Below, piece by piece: positions 7,887 through 15,800 of a DNA stretch of 15,800 nt. The notes below the pieces were generated by a model. It did no database searches. It was not told where the DNA came from and worked only from the letters and a program-made list of their open reading frames with translations. The DNA is taken from contig CAMYNE010000018.1 in the NCBI GenBank assembly GCA_947259675.1, positions 1-15,800 of the forward strand, in the 5' to 3' direction. Position 1 is the first letter of the stretch. Each line of letters begins with the position of its first letter. This DNA comes from an uncultured Pirellulaceae bacterium (GTDB taxonomy: Bacteria; Planctomycetota; Planctomycetia; Pirellulales; Pirellulaceae). The position numbers were made by a program, and so were the translations under genes.

Positions 7887-8001
7887 CTAGTCCCGCAAAC
7901 ACGAATTAACCTGTCACCATAGTCCGCCGATTTCCCGATAGAAAACCATTTTCAAGGAAAAACACAACGGTTGACAGGTTATTTATTAGTCGCGGGACTA
8001 G
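7887..8001. repeat. nested inverted repeat, MITE- or REP-like element
   Basis: The outer arms CTAGTCCCGC (7887-7896) and GCGGGACTAG (7992-8001) are perfect complements. The inner arms AACCTGTCA (7908-7916) and TGACAGGTT (7972-7980) are too. The spacers between outer and inner arms are 11 nt on both sides, so the whole behaves as a symmetric 115-bp imperfect palindrome with terminal CTAG. The core contains no ORF. The right end supplies the TAG stop codon of ppiC (8000-7998). Confidence 0.6.
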
Positions 8002-8279
8002 TCCTCCCGGCTGGTTATTTCCAGCAAGTGATATCCAAACTGGGTCTTCACCGGGCCATGAACTTGATTCAATTCCTTGCTGAAAACGACTTCGTCAAAT
8101 TCCTTCACCATTCGTCCAGGTCCAAATTCGCCAAGGCCTCCGCCACGCGCGCCAGACGGACAATTCGAGTGTTGCATCGCGGCTTCTTCAAAACCCAAGC
8201 CGCCCTCAATTTTAGTCTTTAGATCCAGACATTCCTGTTCGGTTTCAACCAGGATATGCCGTGCTGTTGCCTTCGCCAT
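7998..8279 (-). CDS. ppiC: PpiC-type (parvulin) peptidyl-prolyl cis-trans isomerase
   Basis: 93 residues, a single parvulin domain of normal length for stand-alone PpiC. It shows ARHILVETEQEC at the start, GLGFEEAAMQHSNCPSGARGGGLGEFGPGRMV in the centre and GPVKTQFGYHLLEITSR at the end; the histidines of ARHIL and GYHLL and the GG-LGEFGPG-M loop are the family's active-site signatures. It has no signal peptide, so it acts in the cytoplasm, speeding cis-trans isomerisation of X-Pro bonds during folding. ATG 8279-8277 has GGAGA (8291-8287) seven bases upstream. It is the second gene after the cyclophilin-domain gene, 91 nt downstream on the same strand, and may share its transcript. The stop codon lies in the inverted repeat 7887-8001. 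Confidence 0.93.
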   Translation of the reverse strand: MAKATARHILVETEQECLDLKTKIEGGLGFEEAAMQHSNCPSGARGGGLGEFGPGRMVKEFDEVVFSKELNQVHGPVKTQFGYHLLEITSRED

Positions 8280-8370
8280 TGTTCAGTCTCCAAAAGGTTG
8301 TAATACCCATTAGATTAGATTCAATGGTGAAAAATTACCACGGGTCGGTGAAAAACCCATACCCGAGTGA

Positions 8371-10788
8371 CTATGGAACCGTTGAGACAATCTCAACCGA
8401 CAAAATCACCGTGTCTTCAACACCGGGCCCGGTAACTGCAATCGAATCAAAGGGAACGTCACCATTCGTTAGTTGGCCGAAGATCGTATGCCCCCCAGTC
8501 AAATGCGGTTGGGCGGCGTAGGTGATGAAGAACTGGCTTCCGTTGGTTCCTGGTCCCGAGTTAGCCATCGCGAGTTGTCCTCGTTTGTCGAATACCAGTT
8601 CATTCACGAACTCATCCTGGAATGTATAACCTGGACCACCAGCACCGGTTCCCAGCGGATCCCCGCCCTGAGCAACGAAACCGCTGACCACGCGATGGAA
8701 TGTCAATCCATCATAAAAACCATCATTCGCCAGATTCACAAAGTTGTTGACCGTAATCGGAGCCTGATCATCGAACAACTCGAGTCGAATGTCACCGACG
8801 TCCGTTCTCAAGACGGCCACGTAATCAAGATTTGTATTGATCGTCATTTCCGGTGCACTCGAGTAGATATCGTTCCGTAGAGCTGGAGGGATATTGGACA
8901 AAGCCCTTTGGCCTGCGAACGGTTCAAACGCACTGACAGCAACGGTGAATTGTTCTTGAGCCGAAGCACCTTCGCTATCGGTAACGGTCACTGTAAACTC
9001 GACTTCGCTTCCATCGGCCACAACCGCATCCCAGGAGATTCGGCCATTGTTACTAATGGATGGCGCGCTGCTACCAACGTTTCCTGTGGTCGACAGTTCA
9101 TAAACCAATGGCGAACCTTCGTCATCGGAAGCAACGACCTGGAGTGAGAATGCAGTGCCAAAGTCAATGTCTCGATCTTCAATTGCTTCGATCATTGGGA
9201 CGGCATTGAATTCCGTAATTGCAAGGTCGATGAATGCGCGGCGACTAAAGTTATTGCCTTCTGCAATTTCCCGATCTGTGATCGAGATTGACACCGAACG
9301 GTTTTCTGTCGTTGGCATCGTAGATGTATTATCGTATTTCAACGTCTCGAGTACTGCCTGATACCGTTCCAAGGAAGCAGTTCCCGAAATATTCAGGCGA
9401 CCCGACGCCGCATCGTAGCGAGCTCTTAGCCCCGTATCGCCAACCTCAACACTCAGGGATTCGAAGCTTCCGTCCAATAAATTTTCGATCCGAGCAACGG
9501 CGAAAGTCAGGGTGTTATTGGAATCGTGTGACAACGTCAGTCCGTTAGTAATAATCGATGTTGGCCCTGAGCCTTCCGAGAATGACGCGATTCCGTCAGT
9601 CCCGTCTCTGGTTACATCAATGTCGACGAGAAGATCGTTAAGGATGGGACCAACCGAGGAATCAGGCAGCCCTAACATATGCAACCTGACGTTATCAATT
9701 AACGGTCCTGATCCAGCACCACTCGCCGTCTCACGGAAAACCAAACGACTGAGATCCGAATCGGCGTCAACCAAGATTCCGAAAGATTGCCAATCATCGC
9801 CTCCGTGGTAGGTACCAGCCCATTCACCATCCCAGCGTATTCGCAACTCGTTTGAAGCTGTCGATTCGCTAGAATCCCCACGCAGGTCAAAGGTCAGATA
9901 GTATTGTTCGCCGGCGATCGTCGAAACGTCTTGATAGATGACATCAGTTTGAGCGGCTGTGGTTTCGAGGTTTAAGTGAGTTCTTCCGTGGGTCGAGCCG
10001 CCGTTTTCGAGAAGATGGATTCGTCTGGCGGCCTCAGATTCAGCGGCCGACATCCAAGCGTTGACCTCTTCTGCGTCGGCAATGAAGTCTGCTGCCCTCA
10101 AGGCTTCACCGCGGGCCGTCAAGTTTTCAAAACTTCCGTTGGCAATCGTTGCGGCTGAAACAGTAACAAGTCGCACATTGTCGATCAGTCCACCGATTCC
10201 GTCACTGCCACTCGCAATTTCACGAAACTCCAACCTGGTCGTGTCGGATTCGCCACCTTCAACGCGATTGACGACGCTCTGCCATTGTACGTCCGCAGAA
10301 AAGACACCAAGACTTTCACCATCCCAGAAAACTTCAACATCATTGGAGGTGGCGTCGGCACCCGATCCAGCGTCGCGTTCTCTCAGATCAAAAGCCAGGA
10401 TGTAGTGATCACCAAAAGTCGTATCGATATCCTGAAAGACAACGTCGATCTGCTGGGTGGTTGAATCGAGCTCTAATATGTTCCCGGTACGGATTGTGTT
10501 GAAGACGTTGATTTGAGCCCCTCCCGTGGAAAGCGAAGCGCCCCAGCCGGGAACATCCGACGAATCAAGTAGATTTCCATTCGCCAGATCGACGTTTTCA
10601 AAATCGCCGTTGTTGACCAAGTTGGCGCCGCTGGGAAGGGGCGTCCCGATTACTGCTAACAGTTGCTTGGGTTCGAGTTGTGCAAAATCCAAAGTCCGGT
10701 GATTTACGCGGTTGCTTCGGGACCTTGAACGACGTCGAATGAGTTTTTGGATTTGACGCTGAATTTTTCTACGATACTGACGGCTCAT
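8371..10788 (-). CDS. secreted LEPR-XLL protein: adhesion-type domains fused to a cyclophilin
   Basis: 805 residues from ATG 10788-10786 (an in-frame GTG at 10857 would add 23 residues without a domain). A very basic N-terminus (about 1-31) is followed by FAQLEPKQLLAV (35-46), the LEPR-XLL motif. Two tandem repeats follow, about 56-208 and 214-371, each from an 'NG(D/S)FEN' start to '(G)LIDNVRL', of carbohydrate-binding-like beta-sandwich type. A cadherin-like module (about 376-527, with ASFSEGSGPTSI and RYQAVLETLKYDNTS) and an Ig/cadherin-like module (about 530-620) come next. The C-terminus is a cyclophilin domain (about 655-800) with FHRVVSGFVAQGGDP (R699, F704, Q707), MANSGPGTNGSQFFIT and GGHTIFGQL, so the key catalytic residues are kept. 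Probable role: prolyl isomerase carried on an exported or surface adhesin. It is followed by ppiC on the same strand. Confidence 0.87.
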   Translation of the reverse strand: MSRQYRRKIQRQIQKLIRRRSRSRSNRVNHRTLDFAQLEPKQLLAVIGTPLPSGANLVNNGDFENVDLANGNLLDSSDVPGWGASLSTGGAQINVFNTIRTGNILELDSTTQQIDVVFQDIDTTFGDHYILAFDLRERDAGSGADATSNDVEVFWDGESLGVFSADVQWQSVVNRVEGGESDTTRLEFREIASGSDGIGGLIDNVRLVTVSAATIANGSFENLTARGEALRAADFIADAEEVNAWMSAAESEAARRIHLLENGGSTHGRTHLNLETTAAQTDVIYQDVSTIAGEQYYLTFDLRGDSSESTASNELRIRWDGEWAGTYHGGDDWQSFGILVDADSDLSRLVFRETASGAGSGPLIDNVRLHMLGLPDSSVGPILNDLLVDIDVTRDGTDGIASFSEGSGPTSIITNGLTLSHDSNNTLTFAVARIENLLDGSFESLSVEVGDTGLRARYDAASGRLNISGTASLERYQAVLETLKYDNTSTMPTTENRSVSISITDREIAEGNNFSRRAFIDLAITEFNAVPMIEAIEDRDIDFGTAFSLQVVASDDEGSPLVYELSTTGNVGSSAPSISNNGRISWDAVVADGSEVEFTVTVTDSEGASAQEQFTVAVSAFEPFAGQRALSNIPPALRNDIYSSAPEMTINTNLDYVAVLRTDVGDIRLELFDDQAPITVNNFVNLANDGFYDGLTFHRVVSGFVAQGGDPLGTGAGGPGYTFQDEFVNELVFDKRGQLAMANSGPGTNGSQFFITYAAQPHLTGGHTIFGQLTNGDVPFDSIAVTGPGVEDTVILSVEIVSTVP

Positions 10789-11243
10789 TGGGCTACCAAT
10801 TTGATGATTCAAACAGGAATTAACTGAATACGGCGAGACAAGAGGTGAGGAAGGCACCAGCTATTAAGTTACCTTGTTGCGCTTAATTATCAAGAATCGC
10901 TTTCACGAAGCCGACGCGAATCCACAATACCGGCATAAAACGCTTCGTTTCTACAGCTTGCCAACTCAACGAATCGGAAAAAACGATTATGCCAGCTAGT
11001 CACTTAGTGAAATGAGATTGAGAATTATCAGAAAACTCAAAATTTGCGACTAGCAAACGGTTGATTCCAGACACAATTGTCTCATTGTAAACCACATGAT
11101 AGATAGAAGTTCCGTTGTCCGGGTGGGCAAAGAGCTCCATATGACCAAGGAAAAGGCTGCTCAAAACCCGTCTATTGATACTTTTTCTTTTTTCGCGTCC
11201 GATTAGTACGCTTTTCGGTGTCTTTTGATTATGAGAAACGGCG

Positions 11244-11268
11244 AACGCCCAATCTTTTGGGCGTTTTT
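11244..11268 (+). terminator. orphan intrinsic terminator on the plus strand
   Basis: AACGCCCAA (11244-11252), loop TCTT, TTGGGCGTT (11257-11265) and then TTT form a strong 9-bp stem with a T-tract on the plus strand only. No plus-strand coding gene lies upstream within the window back to 4594, so it must end a non-coding transcript or act inside the leader of the sigma gene, whose start is 214 nt further on. Confidence 0.75.
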
Positions 11269-11470
11269 CAAATCTCCGCCTGATTTCAGCGATATTTTAC
11301 AGGAATTTCAGCAGCTGCAAGAGATGCGCAAAACGGTCAGCAAGAAATGCCCCGCCTTATGTTTCGTTGCCCGATTGCTCGGCTCAAAAATATTACATAC
11401 GCAGAGAAAACGTCAAAATTTTTCGACATTATTAGATTTTTCTTAACCGAAATAAGCCCAATTCGAATCT

Positions 11471-11474
11471 GGAG
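11471..11474 (+). promoter_or_regulatory. ribosome binding site for a TTG start
   Basis: GGAG is seven bases before TTG 11482. An ATG at 11475 lies in another frame that stops before making a protein, so this site supports the TTG start of the sigma gene. Confidence 0.65.
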
Positions 11475-11481
11475 ATGAGTA

Positions 11482-12129
11482 TTGATTACACAACCTCAAA
11501 CTGGACCGCATGTTCACGGCGAAAACAAAAAAGACGAACTCGTCGAGTTGATCGATCAAGCGCGCGGTGGAGATGCAAATGCTCGTGGCTTGCTATTGGA
11601 TAGATATCGAAAATACCTTTTGCTAATTGCTAACGAGGATCTTGAATCGGCGCTGCGATCGAAAATCGGCGCTTCAGACCTGGTTCAACAATCAATGATG
11701 CTTGCACAACAACATTTTGATCAATTTCGAGGCAATTCAGAGCCGGAACTCCTCGCGTGGTTAAGAACGATTTTGGTAAATGATCTGCGAAAAAGCAGAC
11801 GCCAGTACTCTACAAGAAAACGTAACGCTGGCCAGGAAGTCAATATTCAGGATCAGTCCGAAGTCGGAAGGCGATTGGTCGACGAACAACTTACACCCAG
11901 TAGTGAAGCCATCATGCGCGAAGAGGCCAAGTTCCTTGGCAAGTCTTTGCGCGAGTTACCGGAGAGTTATCGTATCGTCATCGAACTACGTAATTTTGAT
12001 CAACTTAGCTTTGCGGAGATTGGCCATCGAATGGACCGTAGCCACAACGCCGTACGACAACTCTGGGCGCGAGCAGTTGAGTCACTTCAGGCGTCGTTGA
12101 AGTCCAACTCTCTCAACCTCACAGGGTGA
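11482..12129 (+). CDS. ECF-type RNA polymerase sigma factor, planctomycete subfamily
   Basis: 215 residues. Region 2 is marked by IGASDLVQQSMMLAQQHFDQFRG and LLAWLRTILVNDLRKSRRQY (about residues 67-112), the DNA-melting and -10 binding helices. Region 4 is marked by LRELPESYRIVIELRNFDQLSFAEIGHRMDRSHNAVRQLWARAVESL (about 155-202), the -35 helix-turn-helix. No anti-sigma factor lies beside it. The form recalls the planctomycete-specific sigma-70 subfamily and the gene is directly followed by a Ser/Thr kinase, a frequent pairing in this phylum in which phosphorylation is thought to control the sigma factor. No ATG exists before region 2; TTG 11482 with GGAG is taken as the start. The stop TGA overlaps a possible GTG start of the kinase. 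Confidence 0.9.
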   Translation: MITQPQTGPHVHGENKKDELVELIDQARGGDANARGLLLDRYRKYLLLIANEDLESALRSKIGASDLVQQSMMLAQQHFDQFRGNSEPELLAWLRTILVNDLRKSRRQYSTRKRNAGQEVNIQDQSEVGRRLVDEQLTPSSEAIMREEAKFLGKSLRELPESYRIVIELRNFDQLSFAEIGHRMDRSHNAVRQLWARAVESLQASLKSNSLNLTG

Positions 12130-12149
12130 ACAAAGCATGGATAGTCTCG

Positions 12150-15100
12150 ATGAGTAGTCGAAAAAAGATTTCAAACGACGACCGATTTGCTGCTGAGTTG
12201 GAAAGACAGCACGAAGTTTTCATCAAATATCCGCGATCCGAACAATCTCGATACGAGACAATCGATTCGAATTACGTGGGCGAGAGTGAGTCACTTAACG
12301 ATCGAATTGCCGCCGCAAAACCAGTGTTGGATTTACTTCACAAGTTCCGAATGAAGCGGGATGCGCTAAAACGATCGGAAAATGTGAGGGATGGCGAGGC
12401 ATCAAATCGATTTAACGTTCGGACCGATCTGATCGGGGAAATTTCGACGATTGACGAAAACCCCGTCAGCGAGTTTGAAACGCAAAAAATCGTCCCAAAT
12501 ATCGAGCAGATTGGACGGTTCAAGATTCAGCAGGAACTCGGTCGCGGTGGTTATGGTATCGTAGTTCTAGCTCGAGATCCGCAGTTGGACAGACAGGTTG
12601 CCATTAAGATTCCAAGGATCGAGGCGGCACTATCCAAGGATTCTAGAAATCGTTTCATCCGCGAATCGAAGGCGGCCGCGGTATTGAGTCATCCTAATAT
12701 CGTCGCGGTTTACGAAGCGGGTCACGATCAAGGGATCAATTTCATCGTCAGCCAATATGTCGAAGGCGACAATCTTGCTAACTGGTTGTCTTTGGGTAAC
12801 GTAATTGATCCTACCGAATCTGCTGTGGTGGTCTCTGTTTTGGCGGACGCGATCGAACATGCCCATCAGCGAGGTATTTTGCATCGAGACTTGAAACCAT
12901 CAAACATTCTGATCAAAAACTGCGATGCTGACGACAGCCAAGCGGCACTCTCGAAACGCTGCCAAATCACCGATTTTGGTTTGGCGACGATTCTGGACCA
13001 ACAATCCGAACAGCCGACACAAACTGGTGTGGCCATCGGAACGCCAGTCTACATGGCACCCGAGCAAGCATTTGGTGACAAAGCTTCAATCGGTCCAGCG
13101 ACTGATGTATACGGGTTGGGAGTCATTCTTTACCAATTGTTATCTGGAACGGCTCCATTTTCCGGCAAGTCGCTGTTGGAAATAACTGCGAACGTTTGTA
13201 ATAAAGACCCGTTATCAACTCGCCTGGCGAACCCCAAGGTTCCCATTGATCTAGATGCAATTTGCTTGAAGTGTTTGGAAAAAAGGCCTGAGGATCGATA
13301 TCCGTCGGCGTTTGAATTGCAGAACGATCTACACCGCTTCCTGGATGGGCGCACAGTCGTAGCCAGACCGGTTTCCGGATGGACACGGTTTCTTCGAATG
13401 GTCCGTCGACATCCTCATACTTCTGCGCTGCTTGGTTCGATCCTGATACTCCTCGCATTACTGACCGCTGGTACCAGCGCGGCAGCATTGATGATTGCCG
13501 ATTCTCGTCAGGAAGTCATCGCTCATCTTGAACAAGAAATTCTAGCCAAAGATGCGGCGACAAAGAGCGAAGAGTTGGCGATTCGCGCGGTCTATGAAGC
13601 ACGCTTGTCGGAAGCGAATGCTCTCATCAATAGCGGAACCCAGGGGCAAAGACAAGCCTCACTAAACGCCATCAAAGCGGCTGCAAAACATATCGATCGA
13701 TTGGGATTGGGTGCTGATCAACTCGTCCGCATGCGTAGTGCGGTTGTTGCGAGCTCGTCATTAATCGACGTTGAACCTGATCGACAAGTCAATATTTCCA
13801 AAAACGATTATCTGGTTGTCGAACATGACGCCGAATTTCAAAAATACGCCGTTGCGACAAACGACAGAAAATCGCTCGAAATCCGTTGCACAGCAGATGA
13901 TCGATTGGTCGCCACCCTCAACTTTGATATTCAATATTTCCTGCGACCGCAACTGATCTTTAGTCCAGACAATCAGCACATCGCTGCAATCGTGAAAAGC
14001 CACAGCCCACATGGAAATGACCGAATATCGACTATCGTCGTTTGGAACTTGAATAGCGAGGACGGAAATCCAACAGCAAAGTTCGACGCTTATTGGTCCG
14101 AGTGCCAATCGGCTGACTTTAGCTTTGACGGAAAATACTTAGCGCTAATCCAGCCCGATAGCCATGTTGCGATCATCGACATGGCGACGTTGCAAGTGAC
14201 GTTGCGATTCAAACCGGCAACGACTCCCAGTATCCTGCGATTCTCACGAAATTCGGATCGCTTCGCCTTGTACCGTCGCTTTGCGATCGACGTGATGAAA
14301 CTGCTTCCGCGCCCAAAGCTGGAAATGACCATCGGCTGCCCATCTTGGGTACGGGTTATGGATTGGAGTTATGACGACGAACTCATTGCGGCCGGATGCC
14401 ACGACGCTCGGTGCATGATTTGGGAGTCAGCTGAGGGCGATCTGAAAACGACGCTCAATGGACATGCAGGAGCAATAATGCGAATTGGTTTTCACCCTGA
14501 AGGGGAACTGATCGTGACGGCTAGCGGCGACGGAACAAGCCGAATTTGGAGCACGCTCAGCGGCATGCAGCGGCTCAGGTCAATTACGTCGAGTCTTCAA
14601 AAATTTTCCGTCGACGGAAATCAAATTTGCTCCAATGTTGATCTGTTTCGCTTGGTCAACAAATCCGAACACCGAGTTCTTAATCTCAGTTTTGAGAAAG
14701 CCGAAAAGATTGACATCCATGGAAACGGCCTGCTGATCGCAAACAATTGGGCCAAGTTTGATATGTTTGACCTGCACAACGACGAACGTGTTGCCAGTTG
14801 CGCTATCCATGGAGCCCACTATTCGTTTTCTCCGAACGGAAAACGATTGCTGGTCGGTTCAATGTATGGCCTTTATCAATTACCGATTCGTCAGGAGTTT
14901 GTAAACGACACAACACGAATGGAATTTGGCCCGCCCGAAATGTTGGCCGAGACAGAAATGGCTGGATACGTCACAACGAATCATGATGCGAGTGCGATCG
15001 GTGTGGCAGTTCGCTATCCAGCAAGAAAAGAAATCGTTAAGGCCGTGGTTTACAGCGAGAATGAAAAGTCACTAAAGCATCTTGGTCCGTACCCCAGAAT

Positions 15101-15800
15101 GGCGCGATGGGTTGACATGACCCACAACGGAAAATGGCTGGCAACCGGAACCTGGCACGGCAGAAACGTTGAAATTTGGGATACCAAAACCGCAAAGTCT
15201 GTCAAAACGATAAAAACACGGAATGCTCAAGTCGCGTTTTCGCCGGATGCCAAAATGCTGGCTATCGACTGCGTTGCTCAAACGACTCTATGGGAAACGG
15301 AAAACTGGACACAGTTGTTTGCCCCCATAAACAAAGAAAAACATAGCGCGCCTATGCCAATCGCCTTTTCGCCCAATAACGAAATACTGGCAGTCATGAA
15401 ATCTCTGCAAAAAATCGAATGGGTCAGCACAAAGTCGGGCCAGCCGATCATTGTGTTCACAGTTCCAGAAAACCATTCAATTCCATCTCTCCGATTCAGC
15501 CCAGATGGCAATACATTTGTAGCGGGGACAAACAATGGAAAAATTCACGTTTGGAACCTGGACATGATTCAAGACTTGTTGTCGGACGCTGGACTCAGCT
15601 GGGACTATGCCACCGTCTCTGGACCCGATCAGCGAACAGGGAAACTTGAAGTTCAACTAAACTTGCAGGAACTCGTAGACAAGAGTAATGCGGCGATCGT
15701 TGAAGGAATCTTGAAAGCAGACAATGAAATCGGCACAATTCGCAACGAATCAAGCAAACGAGTTTCTCTTGCGCAATCTATCGAAGGCTATGTGTTCGCG
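12150..15800 (+). CDS. membrane Ser/Thr protein kinase with WD40 propeller, 3' end outside window
   Basis: The frame is open from ATG 12150 to the last base (1217 residues, no stop). GTG 12126, overlapping the sigma stop as GTGA, is a rival start. About 125 residues of unassigned N-terminus precede a full Hanks-type kinase domain: glycine loop GRGGYG (131-136), VAIK lysine K153, RESK helix, HRDLKPSN (245-252, Asp247), DFG (275-277), APE (303-305). All catalytic residues are present, so an active enzyme is expected. A transmembrane helix follows at about 426-450, then a coiled-coil-like segment (about 451-490) and, from about 600 on, WD40-like repeats (for example VMDWSYDDELIAAGCHDARCMIW and IGFHPEGELIVTASGDGTSRIW). 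The kinase faces the cytoplasm and the propeller probably lies across the membrane, where it may sense a ligand. It is 20 nt behind the sigma gene, so probably co-transcribed. Confidence 0.92.
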   Translation, partial: MSSRKKISNDDRFAAELERQHEVFIKYPRSEQSRYETIDSNYVGESESLNDRIAAAKPVLDLLHKFRMKRDALKRSENVRDGEASNRFNVRTDLIGEISTIDENPVSEFETQKIVPNIEQIGRFKIQQELGRGGYGIVVLARDPQLDRQVAIKIPRIEAALSKDSRNRFIRESKAAAVLSHPNIVAVYEAGHDQGINFIVSQYVEGDNLANWLSLGNVIDPTESAVVVSVLADAIEHAHQRGILHRDLKPSNILIKNCDADDSQAALSKRCQITDFGLATILDQQSEQPTQTGVAIGTPVYMAPEQAFGDKASIGPATDVYGLGVILYQLLSGTAPFSGKSLLEITANVCNKDPLSTRLANPKVPIDLDAICLKCLEKRPEDRYPSAFELQNDLHRFLDGRTVVARPVSGWTRFLRMVRRHPHTSALLGSILILLALLTAGTSAAALMIADSRQEVIAHLEQEILAKDAATKSEELAIRAVYEARLSEANALINSGTQGQRQASLNAIKAAAKHIDRLGLGADQLVRMRSAVVASSSLIDVEPDRQVNISKNDYLVVEHDAEFQKYAVATNDRKSLEIRCTADDRLVATLNFDIQYFLRPQLIFSPDNQHIAAIVKSHSPHGNDRISTIVVWNLNSEDGNPTAKFDAYWSECQSADFSFDGKYLALIQPDSHVAIIDMATLQVTLRFKPATTPSILRFSRNSDRFALYRRFAIDVMKLLPRPKLEMTIGCPSWVRVMDWSYDDELIAAGCHDARCMIWESAEGDLKTTLNGHAGAIMRIGFHPEGELIVTASGDGTSRIWSTLSGMQRLRSITSSLQKFSVDGNQICSNVDLFRLVNKSEHRVLNLSFEKAEKIDIHGNGLLIANNWAKFDMFDLHNDERVASCAIHGAHYSFSPNGKRLLVGSMYGLYQLPIRQEFVNDTTRMEFGPPEMLAETEMAGYVTTNHDASAIGVAVRYPARKEIVKAVVYSENEKSLKHLGPYPRMARWVDMTHNGKWLATGTWHGRNVEIWDTKTAKSVKTIKTRNAQVAFSPDAKMLAIDCVAQTTLWETENWTQLFAPINKEKHSAPMPIAFSPNNEILAVMKSLQKIEWVSTKSGQPIIVFTVPENHSIPSLRFSPDGNTFVAGTNNGKIHVWNLDMIQDLLSDAGLSWDYATVSGPDQRTGKLEVQLNLQELVDKSNAAIVEGILKADNEIGTIRNESSKRVSLAQSIEGYVFA

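Larger units (their letters stand above)
10862..11481. other. long non-coding stretch between divergent genes
   Basis: About 620 nt with no credible gene. It should hold the promoters of the minus-strand cyclophilin gene and the plus-strand sigma gene. Small inverted repeats are present: GGCATAA (10932-10938) with TTATGCC (10987-10993), GCTAGTC (10995-11001) with GACTAGC (11048-11054), and AATGAGA (11011-11017) with TCTCATT (11080-11086). A strong plus-strand terminator is listed separately. I could not match it to a known RNA family and found no convincing -35/-10 pair. Confidence 0.6.

Noticed and set aside
8280..8370. possible terminator between the cyclophilin gene and ppiC
   Set aside because: Only a weak CGGGT/ACCCG pairing with a long loop is present and the T-run is displaced, so it cannot be told from chance.
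10862..11240. known structured RNA (SRP, tmRNA, RNase P, 6S)
   Set aside because: I looked for the conserved cores of these RNAs and saw none; the small inverted repeats there are not nested in a way that fits them.
11225..11446. 73-residue plus-strand ORF
   Set aside because: It begins just before and runs through the terminator hairpin, has no Shine-Dalgarno sequence and no recognisable motif.
12137..12157. ATG between the sigma and kinase genes
   Set aside because: It opens a frame of only six codons; the kinase frame starts at 12150 or possibly GTG 12126.

Overview
The window looks like chromosomal DNA of a planctomycete, probably Pirellulaceae / Rhodopirellula-like. This rests on protein content rather than any marker gene. 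Two large secreted proteins carry the planctomycete-type N-terminal LEPR-XLL motif (LEERKVLAA and LEPKQLLAV). An ECF sigma factor of planctomycete character sits directly upstream of a Ser/Thr kinase with a transmembrane helix and WD40 repeats. A Gfo/Idh/MocA dehydrogenase and an AP-endonuclease-type sugar isomerase of the kind common in these genomes are also present. At least three genes appear to use TTG starts. No rRNA, tRNA, CRISPR array or transposase was seen.

Layout. (1) 1-576, plus: 3' end of a Gfo/Idh/MocA oxidoreductase, converging with only 3 nt to spare on a minus-strand pair, pqiA-like (2743-2114) and pqiB/MCE-like (2121-580). The pair overlaps by 8 nt and probably forms an envelope lipid-transport module. 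(2) 2923-3591, plus: an AcpH/HD-fold-like putative hydrolase, followed by a sugar-phosphate isomerase/epimerase gene (3757-4594) whose reading frame is broken near 3890-3900. (3) 4635-5009, minus: a short ORF resembling the end of a secreted metalloprotease propeptide without its catalytic domain. (4) 5159-7621, minus: a secreted metzincin-like zinc metalloprotease with a PPC-like domain and three tandem H-x-x-E repeats, followed by a clear intrinsic terminator. (5) 7622-7997: a non-coding stretch with a hairpin, the ppiC terminator and a nested inverted repeat that ends on the ppiC stop codon. (6) 7998-8279 and 8371-10788, minus: a parvulin (PpiC) gene downstream of a gene for an 805-residue secreted adhesin-like protein ending in a cyclophilin domain. 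(7) 10862-11481: a long non-coding stretch with an orphan plus-strand terminator. (8) 11482-12129 and 12150-15800+, plus: ECF sigma factor and receptor-like Ser/Thr kinase with WD40 propeller; the kinase gene runs off the window.

Working together: the PqiAB-like pair is a candidate envelope lipid-transport system. The two LEPR-XLL proteins are exported or surface proteins, one a protease and one combining adhesion-type domains with prolyl isomerase activity. The sigma factor and kinase are the usual planctomycete signalling pairing. No wholly new multi-gene system is evident. The best candidates for novelty are the nested palindrome at the ppiC stop, the orphan terminator before the sigma gene, the PqiB variant whose third MCE domain is replaced by a different C-terminal module, and the adhesin-cyclophilin fusion beside a parvulin gene.
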